A stretch of DNA of 64,000 bases from Pelagibacterales bacterium SAG-MED47. Lineage in GTDB: Bacteria > Pseudomonadota > Alphaproteobacteria > Pelagibacterales > Pelagibacteraceae. Below the pieces are notes generated by a model. The model was not told the origin of the DNA. It saw only the letters and a list, made by a program, of their open reading frames with translations, and ran no database searches. The stretch spans positions 1-64,000 of the forward strand of contig JACWEO010000002.1 in NCBI GenBank assembly GCA_014653355.1, given 5' to 3'. Positions 1-9,310 of this stretch are shown here, one piece after another (positions within the stretch are counted from its first letter, which is position 1; each line of letters begins with the position of its first letter). The position numbers were made by a program, and so were the translations under genes.

Positions 1-411
1 ATTGGTAAAATTCAATCACAATCTACTTCAAACCCATCATCTATAAGCCAAGCTGCTGCAGTAGAAGCATTGAATGGAAAACAGGGCTTTATCAAAAAGA
101 GAGCTAATGCGTTTAAAAAAAGAAGAGACTTTGTTGTAAAAAGTTTAAATAGCATCAAAGGAATTAGTTGTCTAAATCCTAATGGTGCATTTTATGTATT
201 TCCTAGTTGCAAAGGTCTTTTAAATAAAAAAACAAAATTAAAAACTGATACAGATTTTGTTAAAATGTTGCTTGAAAAATCAAATGTTGCGGTTGTACAG
301 GGATCTGCATTTGGATTAGAGGGGCACTTTAGAATTTCTTATGCAACATCAATGAAAAATTTAAAAAAAGCAATGTTAAGAATAAAATTTTTTTGTGAAA
401 GCTTAGTATAA
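1..411 (+). CDS. aspC: Aspartate/aromatic-type PLP aminotransferase, C-terminal part (gene starts before window)
   Basis: The frame is open from base 1 to the TAA at 409-411, so this is the last 136 codons of a longer gene. Its first residues contain the SQSTSNPSSISQAA stretch, typical of class I (fold type I) aspartate aminotransferases just after the PLP lysine. The lysine itself lies outside the window. Near the end, FRISYATS carries the conserved Arg that binds the substrate alpha-carboxylate in this family. The enzyme would transfer amino groups between aspartate (or a related amino acid) and 2-oxoglutarate in the cytoplasm. An internal ATG at 70 is not the start, because clear family sequence precedes it. 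Substrate specificity cannot be decided from this fragment. Confidence 0.85.
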   Translation: MGKIQSQSTSNPSSISQAAAVEALNGKQGFIKKRANAFKKRRDFVVKSLNSIKGISCLNPNGAFYVFPSCKGLLNKKTKLKTDTDFVKMLLEKSNVAVVQGSAFGLEGHFRISYATSMKNLKKAMLRIKFFCESLV

Positions 412-417
412 ATTATA

Positions 418-1365
418 TTAGTGTTGGTTTAATATTTTTTTTGCAGGATCAGTTTTTTTTATCCAAGATTCTGGGATGGTATTTACACCTTTTAATGCTG
501 CAAAATAAGCCCCAATAAAATTGGCTCTTGAACAGTTACAACCACCAGCCTTAATAGTTTTCAAAATAGCTGTTTTATAATTTTTTGAACTTATAATTGA
601 GTGAATTGAACTGTTAAAAGTTCCTGGATAACTACACGCCATACCTAATTTCTTAACCATATCAGAGTGAGGTTTTGTTTTTAATTTTTTTACTTTTTTA
701 ATATCCTCAACAATAAATTTAAAATACGAATTTTTTTTAAAAACTTTTACAAATTCATTTATAGGGTCTTTGTTACCTTTTAGAGCTAAATCTATTAGAT
801 AAAATTTTGCTAAAGCATATTTGAGGCTTATTTTTGAAATAGTTATTGTGGAGATAATCTTTTTTATACTTTTTGGATTATAGCCATATAAAAAATAAGG
901 AAGAGCTGCACAATAGCCATCGGACTCGTTTACTTTAACACCTCCAGTTAACTTTTTTTTTGTCTTAATATTTTTGATAGCTTCAATGATATTCTGATGG
1001 ATCCAAGGCCCTTTAATTATTCCTCGCCAATCTTTTACTTTCCTATATTTTGCTCTTAGTTTCAAATTTTTCCAATAAATACTTCCTGGACCAAAACTTT
1101 TTAAAATATTTTTTTTAAATCTTTCTTCCACATTTTTGGGATCTTTAAGCAAAGTTTCTAACATTACTTGACCTATTTGATTATAACCTGAGACCTTACC
1201 AGTTTTAATACTGTAAAATGGGCTTTTATTTTTTTTTAAGAAAGAAAAATCTTTTTTTCCTTTTATAAAGATTTGAAGTTTTTTTTGATTATATACCCAA
1301 TGTAAAGGTCTAGCCGCAGCATCCGCCACAGTTGCACCTAAAAACACATGCAAATTATTTTTCAC
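418..1365 (-). CDS. ADP-ribosylglycohydrolase / J1-crystallin-like protein with altered metal-site motifs
   Basis: This 315-residue protein resembles the ADP-ribosylglycohydrolase (DraG) fold. The N-terminus GATVADAAARPLHWVY matches the usual G-x3-GDA-x-G-x-P start. The C-terminal GGCNCSRANFIGAYFAAL matches the position of the GGDNDT-x-GA metal-binding segment. Classical members bind two Mg2+ through acidic residues in TDDT-like and GGDND motifs and remove ADP-ribose from proteins. Here the first site reads YNQIGQVML and the second has Cys in place of Asp. It is therefore closer to the J1-crystallin/selenoprotein-J-like branch, and hydrolase activity is doubtful. It lies one base after the trxB stop, on the same strand, so the two are very likely cotranscribed. 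Fold assignment is good; function is unknown. Confidence 0.72.
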   Translation of the reverse strand: MKNNLHVFLGATVADAAARPLHWVYNQKKLQIFIKGKKDFSFLKKNKSPFYSIKTGKVSGYNQIGQVMLETLLKDPKNVEERFKKNILKSFGPGSIYWKNLKLRAKYRKVKDWRGIIKGPWIHQNIIEAIKNIKTKKKLTGGVKVNESDGYCAALPYFLYGYNPKSIKKIISTITISKISLKYALAKFYLIDLALKGNKDPINEFVKVFKKNSYFKFIVEDIKKVKKLKTKPHSDMVKKLGMACSYPGTFNSSIHSIISSKNYKTAILKTIKAGGCNCSRANFIGAYFAALKGVNTIPESWIKKTDPAKKILNQH

Positions 1366-1366
1366 T

Positions 1367-2314
1367 TTATTTGTGTGAAAGATGTTTTTCAGCCTCTAAA
1401 GCTGCCATACAGCCCATACCAGCAGCTGTTACTGCTTGTCTGAATATTTTGTCCTTTACATCTCCTGCTGCGTAAACTCCAGGAACATTTGTTTCTGTAG
1501 AATCAGGTTTGGTGATTAAATATCCTTCTTTATCCATTTCTAATTGATCTTTAAATAATGAAGTTGCAGGATCATGCCCAATTGCAATAAATAAACCATC
1601 TACTTTGACCTCTTTAATTTTATTTGTTTTAACATTCTTTATTTTAATACCTTTTACATTTTTAGGTTCATTTTCACCTATTACATCCTCAATTACAGTA
1701 TCCCAAATTATTTCAATTTTTTTATTTTCCATTAATTTTTTTTGAAGCATTTTTTCAGCTCTTAGACTATCACGTCTATGGATGAGCTTTACTTTTGAGG
1801 CAAACTTTGTGAGAAACATTGCTTCTTCCACAGCAGCATTTCCACCACCAACAACCGCAACCTCTTTATCTTTAAAAAAGAAACCATCGCAAGTAGCACA
1901 GGCTGAAACACCAAAACCTCTAAATTTTTGCTCTGATTTTATATTTAACCATCTAGCCTGAGCGCCAGTAGAAATTATTATACTATCTGCAGTATATTTT
2001 TGACCTTGGTCACCAATAGCTTCAAATGGAGTAGATTTTAAATTTATTGAACTTATGTGATCTTCTATCATTTCAGTTCCAACTACTTTAGCTTGTTCTT
2101 TCATTTGATCCATTAACCATGGTCCTTGGATTACTTCAGCAAATCCTGGAAAGTTTTCAACATCGGTAGTGGTTGATAATTGCCCTCCTGGCTCTGAGCC
2201 ATAAACTAGAATTGGATTTAACATTGCTCTAGCAGCATATACAGCTGCAGTATATCCAGCAGGACCAGACCCAATTATTAACACTTTTGTGTGTTTAGTT
2301 GGATTTTGACTCAT
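1367..2314 (-). CDS. trxB: Thioredoxin-disulfide reductase
   Basis: This 315-residue flavoprotein reduces oxidised thioredoxin with NADPH in the cytoplasm. An N-terminal FAD-binding Rossmann motif, GSGPAG, is at about residues 15-20. The redox-active CATC pair (Cys139 and Cys142) sits in ACATCDG. The NADPH-binding GGGNAA is near residue 156. A second FAD segment, GVYAAGDV, is near residue 279. Length and domain order match the low-molecular-weight bacterial enzyme. The ATG at 2312-2314 lies only 21 bases from the divergent ATG at 2336, so the two promoters must overlap or be embedded in the facing gene. The ADP-ribosylglycohydrolase-like gene follows directly. Confidence 0.97.
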   Translation of the reverse strand: MSQNPTKHTKVLIIGSGPAGYTAAVYAARAMLNPILVYGSEPGGQLSTTTDVENFPGFAEVIQGPWLMDQMKEQAKVVGTEMIEDHISSINLKSTPFEAIGDQGQKYTADSIIISTGAQARWLNIKSEQKFRGFGVSACATCDGFFFKDKEVAVVGGGNAAVEEAMFLTKFASKVKLIHRRDSLRAEKMLQKKLMENKKIEIIWDTVIEDVIGENEPKNVKGIKIKNVKTNKIKEVKVDGLFIAIGHDPATSLFKDQLEMDKEGYLITKPDSTETNVPGVYAAGDVKDKIFRQAVTAAGMGCMAALEAEKHLSHK

Positions 2315-2335
2315 ATGAAAGCTATATAGTGATTA

Positions 2336-3286
2336 ATGACTAAATTAAAAGGTATATTATTGACTGAGGGAATGCATGGAATGATAAGCCAAGTAGAAGG
2401 GCTTGCTAAAGCCTTGGAATTAGATTTTATACACGAGAAAATTGAACTAAATAATTTTTGGAAATTAATTCCACCAAAACTTACCCCAATTCGAAGTTTT
2501 GTATTTAAGAATAAAATAACTAAAAATTTTGATTTTGTAATATCTTGTGGAAGAAAAAGTGTGATTCCATCAATATTTTTAAAAAAAAAATTTAGGAATA
2601 AATTAGTAAGTATACATATACAGAATCCAAAAGTTTCAGTAAACAATTTTGATTTTGTCATTGTACCAGAACATGACGGACTTAAAGGGGATAATGTTTT
2701 AGAAACAAAAGGAGCTATTCATTATTTAAGAAATAATGAATTAGATGACAATGAAAATTATTTGAAACCTAAAATAAATAAAAAAAAAATTGTTAGTTTC
2801 ATAATTGGGGGGCCAAACAAATATTATAATTATAATGGTAAAATTATTGATGACATTTTTTTTAAAATTACTAGTAATTTTTTAAATAAAGGCTATCAAT
2901 TAATTTTTGTACCTTCAATGAGAACCCCTCAAAATATAATTGAAAAGGCAAAAAATTATTTTGATAAAAATCAAATTATCATACCTAACGTCAATAAAAA
3001 AGCATACCTTTCGTCTCTAAAATTAGCGGATCACATCGTTGTAACGTGTGATTCAACATCAATGATTTCGGAAGCTGCAATAACAGGAAAACCAATCTAT
3101 ATAGCTCAAATGCTACCAATTAAGAATAATTACAGATTTAAAAAATTTTTTGAATTATTCAAATCGTTAAATATTACAAAAGATCTAGAAAATTCAGTTG
3201 AAGATTGGAAATATGAAAAACTTGATGAAACTAATAAAATATCAAGTTATATAAAAGAAAAAATAAAAAATTATGACTTTTCTTAA
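2336..3286 (+). CDS. ELM1-like (mitochondrial fission ELM1 family) protein
   Basis: This 316-residue protein starts LLTEGMHGMISQVEGLAKAL, the hallmark N-terminus of the alphaproteobacterial family related to plant mitochondrial ELM1 (formerly DUF1022). It has a glycosyltransferase-B-like two-domain look: ISCGRKSVIPS in the first half, then IGGPNKYY and VTCDSTSMISEA in the second, where nucleotide-sugar enzymes bind the donor. No biochemical activity is firmly established for the bacterial members. It overlaps the next gene by 14 bases, implying translational coupling with the oxygenase. Family call is good; any role in envelope or division is speculation. Confidence 0.8.
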   Translation: MTKLKGILLTEGMHGMISQVEGLAKALELDFIHEKIELNNFWKLIPPKLTPIRSFVFKNKITKNFDFVISCGRKSVIPSIFLKKKFRNKLVSIHIQNPKVSVNNFDFVIVPEHDGLKGDNVLETKGAIHYLRNNELDDNENYLKPKINKKKIVSFIIGGPNKYYNYNGKIIDDIFFKITSNFLNKGYQLIFVPSMRTPQNIIEKAKNYFDKNQIIIPNVNKKAYLSSLKLADHIVVTCDSTSMISEAAITGKPIYIAQMLPIKNNYRFKKFFELFKSLNITKDLENSVEDWKYEKLDETNKISSYIKEKIKNYDFS

Positions 3287-3935
3287 CTCTATTTTAAATC
3301 AATCTAAAAAATATGAAACTCCTTTTGTTCATTGGGAGTACAATAATCCACTAGATCAAAATACTATCGAAGAAGTCATCAATGCGGATATCCCAGATTT
3401 AAGTAAACACAATTTGAATTATGATGGAACGAGAGCAATTGATGATGGATCAGCAGAATTTAGAAAAGGAATTGCATCAGGTGGCAAAGCTATAAAATTT
3501 AGATGTTTTATAACAAAAGATAATGCGCAAAAATTTCCGCATTTAGTGAAATTCGTAAATGAACTTCAATCTAAAGAAACTTATAATGTTATCTCAAAAA
3601 TGATTAACAAAGATCTTTCTAAATCATTTGTAAGAGTTGAAGTTATATGTGATAGAGAAGGGTTTTGGTTAAAACCTCATTGTGATATTGAAGAAAAATT
3701 AATGTCAGGGTTAATTTTTGTTAATAATGTTAATGAGTCAGAAGATTTAGGTACTGATTTCTATAATGATAAACTAGAAAAAGTAAAAACAATTCCCTAT
3801 AAACACAACTATGGTTATTTATTTACCAGTGGTCCAGGTACATGGCATGGGATGGAAAAAAAAAAAATTGTTAAAGAAAGGCGCTGTATTCAAGTTAATT
3901 ACGTTACTTTTCCAACAGATTGGAAGGTTGACTAA
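3273..3935 (+). CDS. 2-oxoglutarate/Fe(II)-dependent oxygenase-like protein
   Basis: This 220-residue cytoplasmic protein has the facial triad expected of the 2-oxoglutarate/Fe(II) dioxygenase fold. H136 and D138 form PHCD, H192 lies in GPGTWHGME, and R203/R204 follow at the position of the 2-oxoglutarate-binding Arg. Such enzymes hydroxylate or demethylate diverse substrates; the substrate here is unknown. The ATG lies inside the 3' end of the ELM1-like gene (14-base overlap), so it probably acts in the same process. An overlapping frame at 3811-4020 is a shadow. The fold call rests on these motifs and spacing, not on close similarity to a named enzyme. Confidence 0.72.
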   Translation: MTFLNSILNQSKKYETPFVHWEYNNPLDQNTIEEVINADIPDLSKHNLNYDGTRAIDDGSAEFRKGIASGGKAIKFRCFITKDNAQKFPHLVKFVNELQSKETYNVISKMINKDLSKSFVRVEVICDREGFWLKPHCDIEEKLMSGLIFVNNVNESEDLGTDFYNDKLEKVKTIPYKHNYGYLFTSGPGTWHGMEKKKIVKERRCIQVNYVTFPTDWKVD

Positions 3936-3941
3936 AATTTT

Positions 3942-4187
3942 TTATATAAGGCTTGAGTATATACCCATTATAATTAATGTGCAGAAAATGAAACAAATCC
4001 CATATATTGCTTTCAATTGATCTTTGTTGGATGAGTCTGTTATCTTCCAATGACTAATAGAATTCACTTTAGGTTTTTTAGAAATAAAAAAATTTTTGTT
4101 ATCGGGGAAGCTTATAACCTCTGCATTATAAAAATTTTGTTTTTTTCTTATTTCATTTCGTCTGATTTTGTGAATTTCCGAACTCAT
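3942..4187 (-). CDS. Small hypothetical protein with C-terminal membrane segment
   Basis: This is an 81-residue protein I do not recognise. The first 55 residues are polar and basic (RRNEIRKKQ, then ISKKPKVNS). A hydrophobic stretch, IYGICFIFCTLIIMGIYSSL, ends the protein, so it is a candidate tail-anchored membrane protein with its N-terminus in the cytoplasm. The reading frame is open, has an ATG and fills a gap that would otherwise be empty in a gene-dense genome. It is convergent with the oxygenase gene, with six bases between stops. The flanking 4188-4315 stretch is AT-rich and shows no further gene. Confidence 0.6.
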   Translation of the reverse strand: MSSEIHKIRRNEIRKKQNFYNAEVISFPDNKNFFISKKPKVNSISHWKITDSSNKDQLKAIYGICFIFCTLIIMGIYSSLI

Positions 4188-4315
4188 TTAATTTAAAAAA
4201 TTTTAATAATTTTAGTTAATCTACTTATCAATTAAGTTTAAAGAAAATTATTTTTTATATTTATAATTTCCTTCAACTCAAAAGTGTATAAATACTATCA
4301 ACTTGAGATTGAACT

Positions 4316-7300
4316 TCAGCGACTTATGTCTTGCAAAGAGTTTACTGTAAGTTTTTTACTTTTTAGAGATTTAATTCCCTCTATACATGCAAGCGCTGTA
4401 GACATATTTGTACAGTAAGGAATTTTATTTTTAAGCGTTCCCCTTCTAAGAGCAACAGCGTCTTTAAGTCTATGTTCTGAATTTCCACCCCCAGTGTTTA
4501 TGACTAGTGCAATTTTTTTTGAATTCAATATATCAACAATGTGAGGTGACCCTGAACTGACTTTATTAATAATTCTACATTTCATTCCGTGTTTTCTTAT
4601 ATATTCAGCAGTCCCTCTGGTTGCGCTCAAAATAAATTTTAATTTTAAAAGTTCTTTGGCTAAACTGATTCCTTCGTCTTTATGAGAGTCTTTTAATGAA
4701 ATAAATGCCAACCCTTGAGTTGGTAATGAATTTGCTGATGCAATTTGACTTTTTGCAAAAGCCATACCAAAATTTTTATCAAACCCCATAACTTCACCAG
4801 TTGACTTCATTTCAGGACCTAAAATAAGATCGCTTTTAGGGAATTTATTAAAAGGGAATACAGCTTCTTTAACTGCATACATCCCTTTGGATCTATCCTT
4901 TAAATTGAACTTAGAAAGTTTTTGGCCTACCATCACACGTGAAGCAATCTTAGCTAAGGGGATACCTTTCGCCTTTGAAACAAATGGGACTGTTCTACTT
5001 GCCCTTGGGTTGACCTCTATTACATAGATTTCATCTTTTTTTATTGCAAATTGAATATTCATAAAACCTTTTACTTTTAAAGCTAAAGCCAATTTTATAG
5101 TTTGATTTTCAATTTCTTTAATCAAAAATGGTTTAATTGATACTGGTGGTAAACTACATGCAGAGTCCCCAGAATGAATTCCAGCTTCTTCTATATGCTG
5201 CATAATACCTGCGACATACACTTGTTTGCCGTCTGATATAGCATCTACATCTACTTCCATTGCATGATCAATAAATTTATCAATTAAAATTGGATTTTCC
5301 TCAGCAGCCTTAAATGCTTCTTCAATGAAATTTTTAAGTTGATTTTTTTCATGAACAATTTCCATTGCTCTTCCGCCTAATACATAAGAAGGTCTTACCA
5401 TTAAAGGCAATCCAATTTTTTCTGATATATGAATAGCTTCTTTAAATGTTTTAGCTATTGCACTTTCAGCTTGTTTCAATTTTAATTTACTAATTAATCT
5501 TCTAAATCGATCTCTATCCTCAGCTAAATCAATAGAGGTATATTGCGTTCCTAAAATTGGGAGTTTATTATCATGTAAAAATTTGGCAAGTTTAATTGGA
5601 GTTTGTCCTCCAAACTGAGCAATGATTCCTACAAGTTTTCCATTTTCTTTTTCTTTTTTAATTATATTAAATACATATTCTTCATTTAAAGGTTCAAAAT
5701 ATAATCGATTACTCGTATCATAATCTGTTGAAACTGTTTCAGGGTTACAATTAATCATAATTGTTTCAAAACCAGCATCTTTCAAAGAGAAGCTTGCCTG
5801 ACAACAGCAATAATCAAACTCTATACCTTGTCCAATTCTATTAGGGCCTCCCCCTAAAATGATAATTTTTTTTTTTGGAGTAGGTTCTGCTTCACATTCA
5901 GAACTAACTGAGAAATTTCTTTGATAAGTTGAATACATATATGGTGTGAATGATTTAAATTCAGCAGCGCAAGTGTCAACTTTTTTAAAAACAGGTAAAA
6001 TTTTAAGAGCGATTCTCCTTCTTCTGACAAAACCTTCAGAAGACTTAATCAATTCAGACAGTTTTTTGTCAGAAAAACCAATTGATTTTATTTTGTTAAA
6101 CTCAGCAAAATTATTAGGTAATCCGTTATTTTTGATCTCAGATTCACTATCAACTATTTCTTTTATTTGTTCTAGGAACCACGGATCAATCTTTGTTAAT
6201 TTAAAAATTTTTTTTAAATTAATTTTCTTCCTTATTCCCTCAGCAACAAGAAGAAGTTTATTAGGTAAATTTTCTTTAAGTTTTTTTTCAATTTGTTTTT
6301 TATTTAGAACAAATATTCTATCTAATCCTGAAAAACCAGTCTCAAGAGAAATCAATGCTTTTTGGAATGATTCTTTAAAATTTCTACCAATTGCCATTGC
6401 TTCACCAACTGACTTCATTGATGTACCTAACGTAGCTGGAGATGTTGAAAATTTTTCAAAGGTAAATCTTGGAATTTTTGTAACTACATAATCGATACTT
6501 GGTTCGAATGATGCTGGGGTAATCTTAGTAATTTCATTTTTTAATTCATCCAGCGTGTAACCAACAGCCAGTTTTGCAGCAACTTTTGCAATTGGAAACC
6601 CAGTTGCTTTTGATGCGAGTGCAGAGGACCTTGAAACTCTTGGATTCATTTCAATTACAACCATTCGACCATTTTTTGGATTAATTGCAAATTGGACATT
6701 CGAACCTCCAGTTTCTACCCCAATTTTTCTCAAACATGCGATGGAAGCATTTCTCATGATTTGATACTCTTTATCAGTAAGAGTCAGTGCTGGTGCGACT
6801 GTCACAGAGTCTCCCGTGTGAATACCCATTGGATCAATATTCTCGATAGAGCAGATAATGATACAGTTATCTTTTTTATCTCTCACAACTTCCATCTCAA
6901 ATTCTTTCCACCCTTCCAAACATTCTTCCACCAATACTTGATTAACTGGAGACTCATGCAAGCCACTTTTAATTATTTTAAGATAATCTTTTTTATTTTT
7001 AGCAATTCCACCCCCAAGACCCCCAAGTGTAAAGGCAGGTCTAATGATTACTGGAAAACCAATCTTTTTTAAAACTTTATTCGATTGTTTGATATTATTT
7101 ACAATTTCAGATTTAGGCAAATCTAAACCAATATCTATCATATTTTTTCTAAATTTTTTTCTATCCTCTGCATTTGCTATTGCTTTTGAATTTGCTCCTA
7201 TGAGTTCAATATTATATTTTCTTAAAATTCCTTTTTTTTCAGCCTCCATAGCAAGATTAAGTGCCGTCTGACCACCCATTGTTGGAAGTAATGCATCTGG

Positions 7301-7546
7301 TTTTTCTTTTTTTATAATTTTTTCTAAAATTTCTAATGTAATGGGTTCTATGTAAGTTTTATCAGCAACATCTGGATCAGTCATTATTGTTGCAGGATTT
7401 GAGTTGATCAAAATTATTTTATAACCTTCATCTTTTAGAGCTTTACAAGCTTGTGTGCCTGAATAATCAAACTCACAAGCCTGACCTATAATAATTGGTC
7501 CAGCTCCTACAACTAGTATCTTTTTAATATCTTTTCTTTTTGGCAT
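4316..7546 (-). CDS. carB: Carbamoyl-phosphate synthase large subunit
   Basis: This 1076-residue subunit makes carbamoyl phosphate from bicarbonate, ammonia delivered by CarA, and two ATP, feeding pyrimidine and arginine synthesis. It shows the internal duplication of the family. The first ATP-grasp half opens with [23 protein letters not shown]; the second opens with [23 protein letters not shown] near residue 559. Ligand-binding segments such as [17 protein letters not shown] and [17 protein letters not shown] appear in each half. The C-terminal methylglyoxal-synthase-like allosteric domain ends the protein ([15 protein letters not shown]). Length is normal. The start overlaps the carA end by 23 bases, so the two are translationally coupled. 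pyrC lies elsewhere in the window. Confidence 0.98.
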   Translation of the reverse strand: MPKRKDIKKILVVGAGPIIIGQACEFDYSGTQACKALKDEGYKIILINSNPATIMTDPDVADKTYIEPITLEILEKIIKKEKPDALLPTMGGQTALNLAMEAEKKGILRKYNIELIGANSKAIANAEDRKKFRKNMIDIGLDLPKSEIVNNIKQSNKVLKKIGFPVIIRPAFTLGGLGGGIAKNKKDYLKIIKSGLHESPVNQVLVEECLEGWKEFEMEVVRDKKDNCIIICSIENIDPMGIHTGDSVTVAPALTLTDKEYQIMRNASIACLRKIGVETGGSNVQFAINPKNGRMVVIEMNPRVSRSSALASKATGFPIAKVAAKLAVGYTLDELKNEITKITPASFEPSIDYVVTKIPRFTFEKFSTSPATLGTSMKSVGEAMAIGRNFKESFQKALISLETGFSGLDRIFVLNKKQIEKKLKENLPNKLLLVAEGIRKKINLKKIFKLTKIDPWFLEQIKEIVDSESEIKNNGLPNNFAEFNKIKSIGFSDKKLSELIKSSEGFVRRRRIALKILPVFKKVDTCAAEFKSFTPYMYSTYQRNFSVSSECEAEPTPKKKIIILGGGPNRIGQGIEFDYCCCQASFSLKDAGFETIMINCNPETVSTDYDTSNRLYFEPLNEEYVFNIIKKEKENGKLVGIIAQFGGQTPIKLAKFLHDNKLPILGTQYTSIDLAEDRDRFRRLISKLKLKQAESAIAKTFKEAIHISEKIGLPLMVRPSYVLGGRAMEIVHEKNQLKNFIEEAFKAAEENPILIDKFIDHAMEVDVDAISDGKQVYVAGIMQHIEEAGIHSGDSACSLPPVSIKPFLIKEIENQTIKLALALKVKGFMNIQFAIKKDEIYVIEVNPRASRTVPFVSKAKGIPLAKIASRVMVGQKLSKFNLKDRSKGMYAVKEAVFPFNKFPKSDLILGPEMKSTGEVMGFDKNFGMAFAKSQIASANSLPTQGLAFISLKDSHKDEGISLAKELLKLKFILSATRGTAEYIRKHGMKCRIINKVSSGSPHIVDILNSKKIALVINTGGGNSEHRLKDAVALRRGTLKNKIPYCTNMSTALACIEGIKSLKSKKLTVNSLQDISR

Positions 7547-8723
7547 TTTTTTTCATGTTATTAATGAATTCTTGAAATAAATAAACACTATCATGTGGAC
7601 CTGGATTTGACTCTGGATGATACTGGACTGAAAATATAGGTTTGTTTTTAAGTCTGATACCTTCAATAGAATTATCGAAAAGAGATTTATGAGTAATTTC
7701 AATCTTTTTTGGTAAAGTCTCTTCAACCACAACAAAGCCATGATTTTGACTTGTAATTTCAACTTTATCATTAACTAAATTTTTAACAGGATGGTTTGCA
7801 CCTCTATGCCCCATCTTCATTTTTGTAGTCTTCCCGCCTAAAGCTAATGCTAAAATCTGATGCCCTAAACAAATCCCAAATATTGGTAAATTTTTTTTCA
7901 TTAATTCATTAATTATTTTTATAGCATATTTTCCGGTTGCTGCTGGATCACCAGGACCATTGGATAAGAAAATTCCATGAGGTTTTAGATTTAATATTTT
8001 TTCCGCAGAAGTTCTACAAGAAACCACTGTTACTTTACATTTAAAATCAGAAAAATACCTTAAAATATTTTTTTTGATTCCATAATCAATCGCAACTACA
8101 TGAAAAAAATTCTTTTTATTTTTCTTAAATCCCATTTCTTTTTTCCAGGTTTTAATACCTTTCCAGGTATAGTTTTTTGACGTTGTTACATTTTTTGCAA
8201 GATCAAGATTTTTTAAGCCGCTCCACTTAATTGTAGAGTTGGTTAATTTGCTAATATTAAATTTTCCATTTTTTGAATAAGCAATTGTCCCTTTTGGTGC
8301 TCCTTTATCTCTAATTAAATTAGTTAAACTTCTTGTATCCAGCCCAGTAATTCCAACAATTTTATTTTTTTTTAGCCAAATGTCTAAATGCGAAAATGCT
8401 CTATAGTTTGAAGGAGAGGTTATTTCGGAGTTAAAGATAACACCTCTTGTCCAAATTTTGTCAGACTCAATATCTTCTTTATTAGTTCCAACATTTCCAA
8501 TGTGAGGAAAAGTAAAGTTAATGATCTGCCCTGCATAAGAGGGATCGGAAATAATTTCTTGATAACCTGTTAAAGAAGTGTTGAAGCAAACTTCACCGGT
8601 TGCTTCTCCATTGTAACCAATACCAACCCCCTTGAAAACTTTCTTATTTTCAAGAACTAAAATACCTGTTTGAATTTGATTGTTTTTTTTTGAGTTAGCT
8701 TTTTCTTTTGATTTTTTGTTCAA
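7524..8723 (-). CDS. carA: Carbamoyl-phosphate synthase small (glutaminase) subunit
   Basis: The 399-residue glutaminase subunit hydrolyses glutamine and channels ammonia to CarB. The C-terminal class I amidotransferase domain has the nucleophile Cys in GICLGHQ and the catalytic His-Glu in QYHPESNPG. The N-terminal domain contains [21 protein letters not shown]. The assigned start is TTG (plus-strand CAA at 8721-8723). It adds an unusual Lys-rich leader of about 18 residues before GILVLE, where most CarA proteins begin. An in-frame ATG near GILVLE is absent, so TTG is the best available start, though uncertain. It forms an operon with carB. Confidence 0.96.
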   Translation of the reverse strand: MNKKSKEKANSKKNNQIQTGILVLENKKVFKGVGIGYNGEATGEVCFNTSLTGYQEIISDPSYAGQIINFTFPHIGNVGTNKEDIESDKIWTRGVIFNSEITSPSNYRAFSHLDIWLKKNKIVGITGLDTRSLTNLIRDKGAPKGTIAYSKNGKFNISKLTNSTIKWSGLKNLDLAKNVTTSKNYTWKGIKTWKKEMGFKKNKKNFFHVVAIDYGIKKNILRYFSDFKCKVTVVSCRTSAEKILNLKPHGIFLSNGPGDPAATGKYAIKIINELMKKNLPIFGICLGHQILALALGGKTTKMKMGHRGANHPVKNLVNDKVEITSQNHGFVVVEETLPKKIEITHKSLFDNSIEGIRLKNKPIFSVQYHPESNPGPHDSVYLFQEFINNMKKNAKKKRY

Positions 8724-8727
8724 TTAC

Positions 8728-8739
8728 AACTCATGAGTT
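8728..8739. repeat. 12-bp perfect palindrome upstream of carA
   Basis: AACTCATGAGTT reads the same on both strands. It lies five bases outside the carA TTG start, in the 125-base divergent gap between carAB and the yqeY-like gene. It could be a dimeric regulator site or part of a short leader hairpin. Nothing else supports a function. The rest of the gap is AT-rich; a weak all-AT inverted repeat at 8786-8810 has no G-C pairs in its core. Confidence 0.35.
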
Positions 8740-8848
8740 AAAGGTTAATACAATAATTGGTTTATTATCGCAACATAGATGTATTAAAAAATTGTAAAAA
8801 AACAATTTTTCTTTTGAAGAATTTTTTCTTTAAAGTAGATTAAAAATT

Positions 8849-9310
8849 ATGTCTTTAAAAGAAACAATAGAATCAGAATATAAAAATGCCTTAAAATCGA
8901 AAGATAAGATAAAAATATCAACTTATAGGTTAATTTTGTCGTCTATAAAGGACTTAGATATATCTAACAGATCAGGGCCAAATAAAAAAGAGACTGATGA
9001 TCAGGATATCAAGAAGTTGTTAAAAAAGATGGTCAAGCAAAGAACCGAATCAATCGATATATATAAACAAAATAACAGATCAGATCTTTTAGAGGTAGAG
9101 CAAAATGAATATGATATTTTAATGAATTTTTTACCCAAACAACTTAGTGAGGAAGAAACTAAAAAAATATGTTTAGAAATTATTTCAAAATTAAGCGCAA
9201 CTTCAATTAAAGATATAGGCAAGGTAATAGGAGAATTGAAAAAGAATAATGCTGAAGAAATTGATTTTGCAAAAGCGGGGTTACTTTTAAAACAATTATT
9301 AAACAAATAA
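8849..9310 (+). CDS. GatB/YqeY-domain protein
   Basis: This 153-residue protein matches the YqeY family, related to the tail domain of the GatB amidotransferase subunit. It begins SLKETIESEYKNALKSKDK and has the family-typical EQNEYDILMNFLPKQLSEEE in the middle. The end is GKVIGELKK...DFAKAGLLLKQLL. YqeY-like proteins are thought to bind RNA or tRNA, but no exact function is settled. Its stop overlaps the dnaG ATG by one base (TAATG), so it is cotranslated with primase, the usual arrangement ahead of dnaG-rpoD in alphaproteobacteria. Confidence 0.9.
   Translation: MSLKETIESEYKNALKSKDKIKISTYRLILSSIKDLDISNRSGPNKKETDDQDIKKLLKKMVKQRTESIDIYKQNNRSDLLEVEQNEYDILMNFLPKQLSEEETKKICLEIISKLSATSIKDIGKVIGELKKNNAEEIDFAKAGLLLKQLLNK

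Noticed and set aside
3811-4020. 69-residue ORF overlapping the oxygenase 3' end
   Set aside because: Mostly inside the oxygenase in another frame; no independent start context or family signature.
5946-6491. 181-residue ORF on the plus strand inside carB
   Set aside because: carB is complete and conserved across this stretch; the antisense frame has low-complexity Ser/Leu/Ile content only.
8786-8810. Inverted repeat AAAAATTGT/ACAATTTTT
   Set aside because: Almost pure A/T stem in an A/T-rich gap; too weak to call a terminator or operator.
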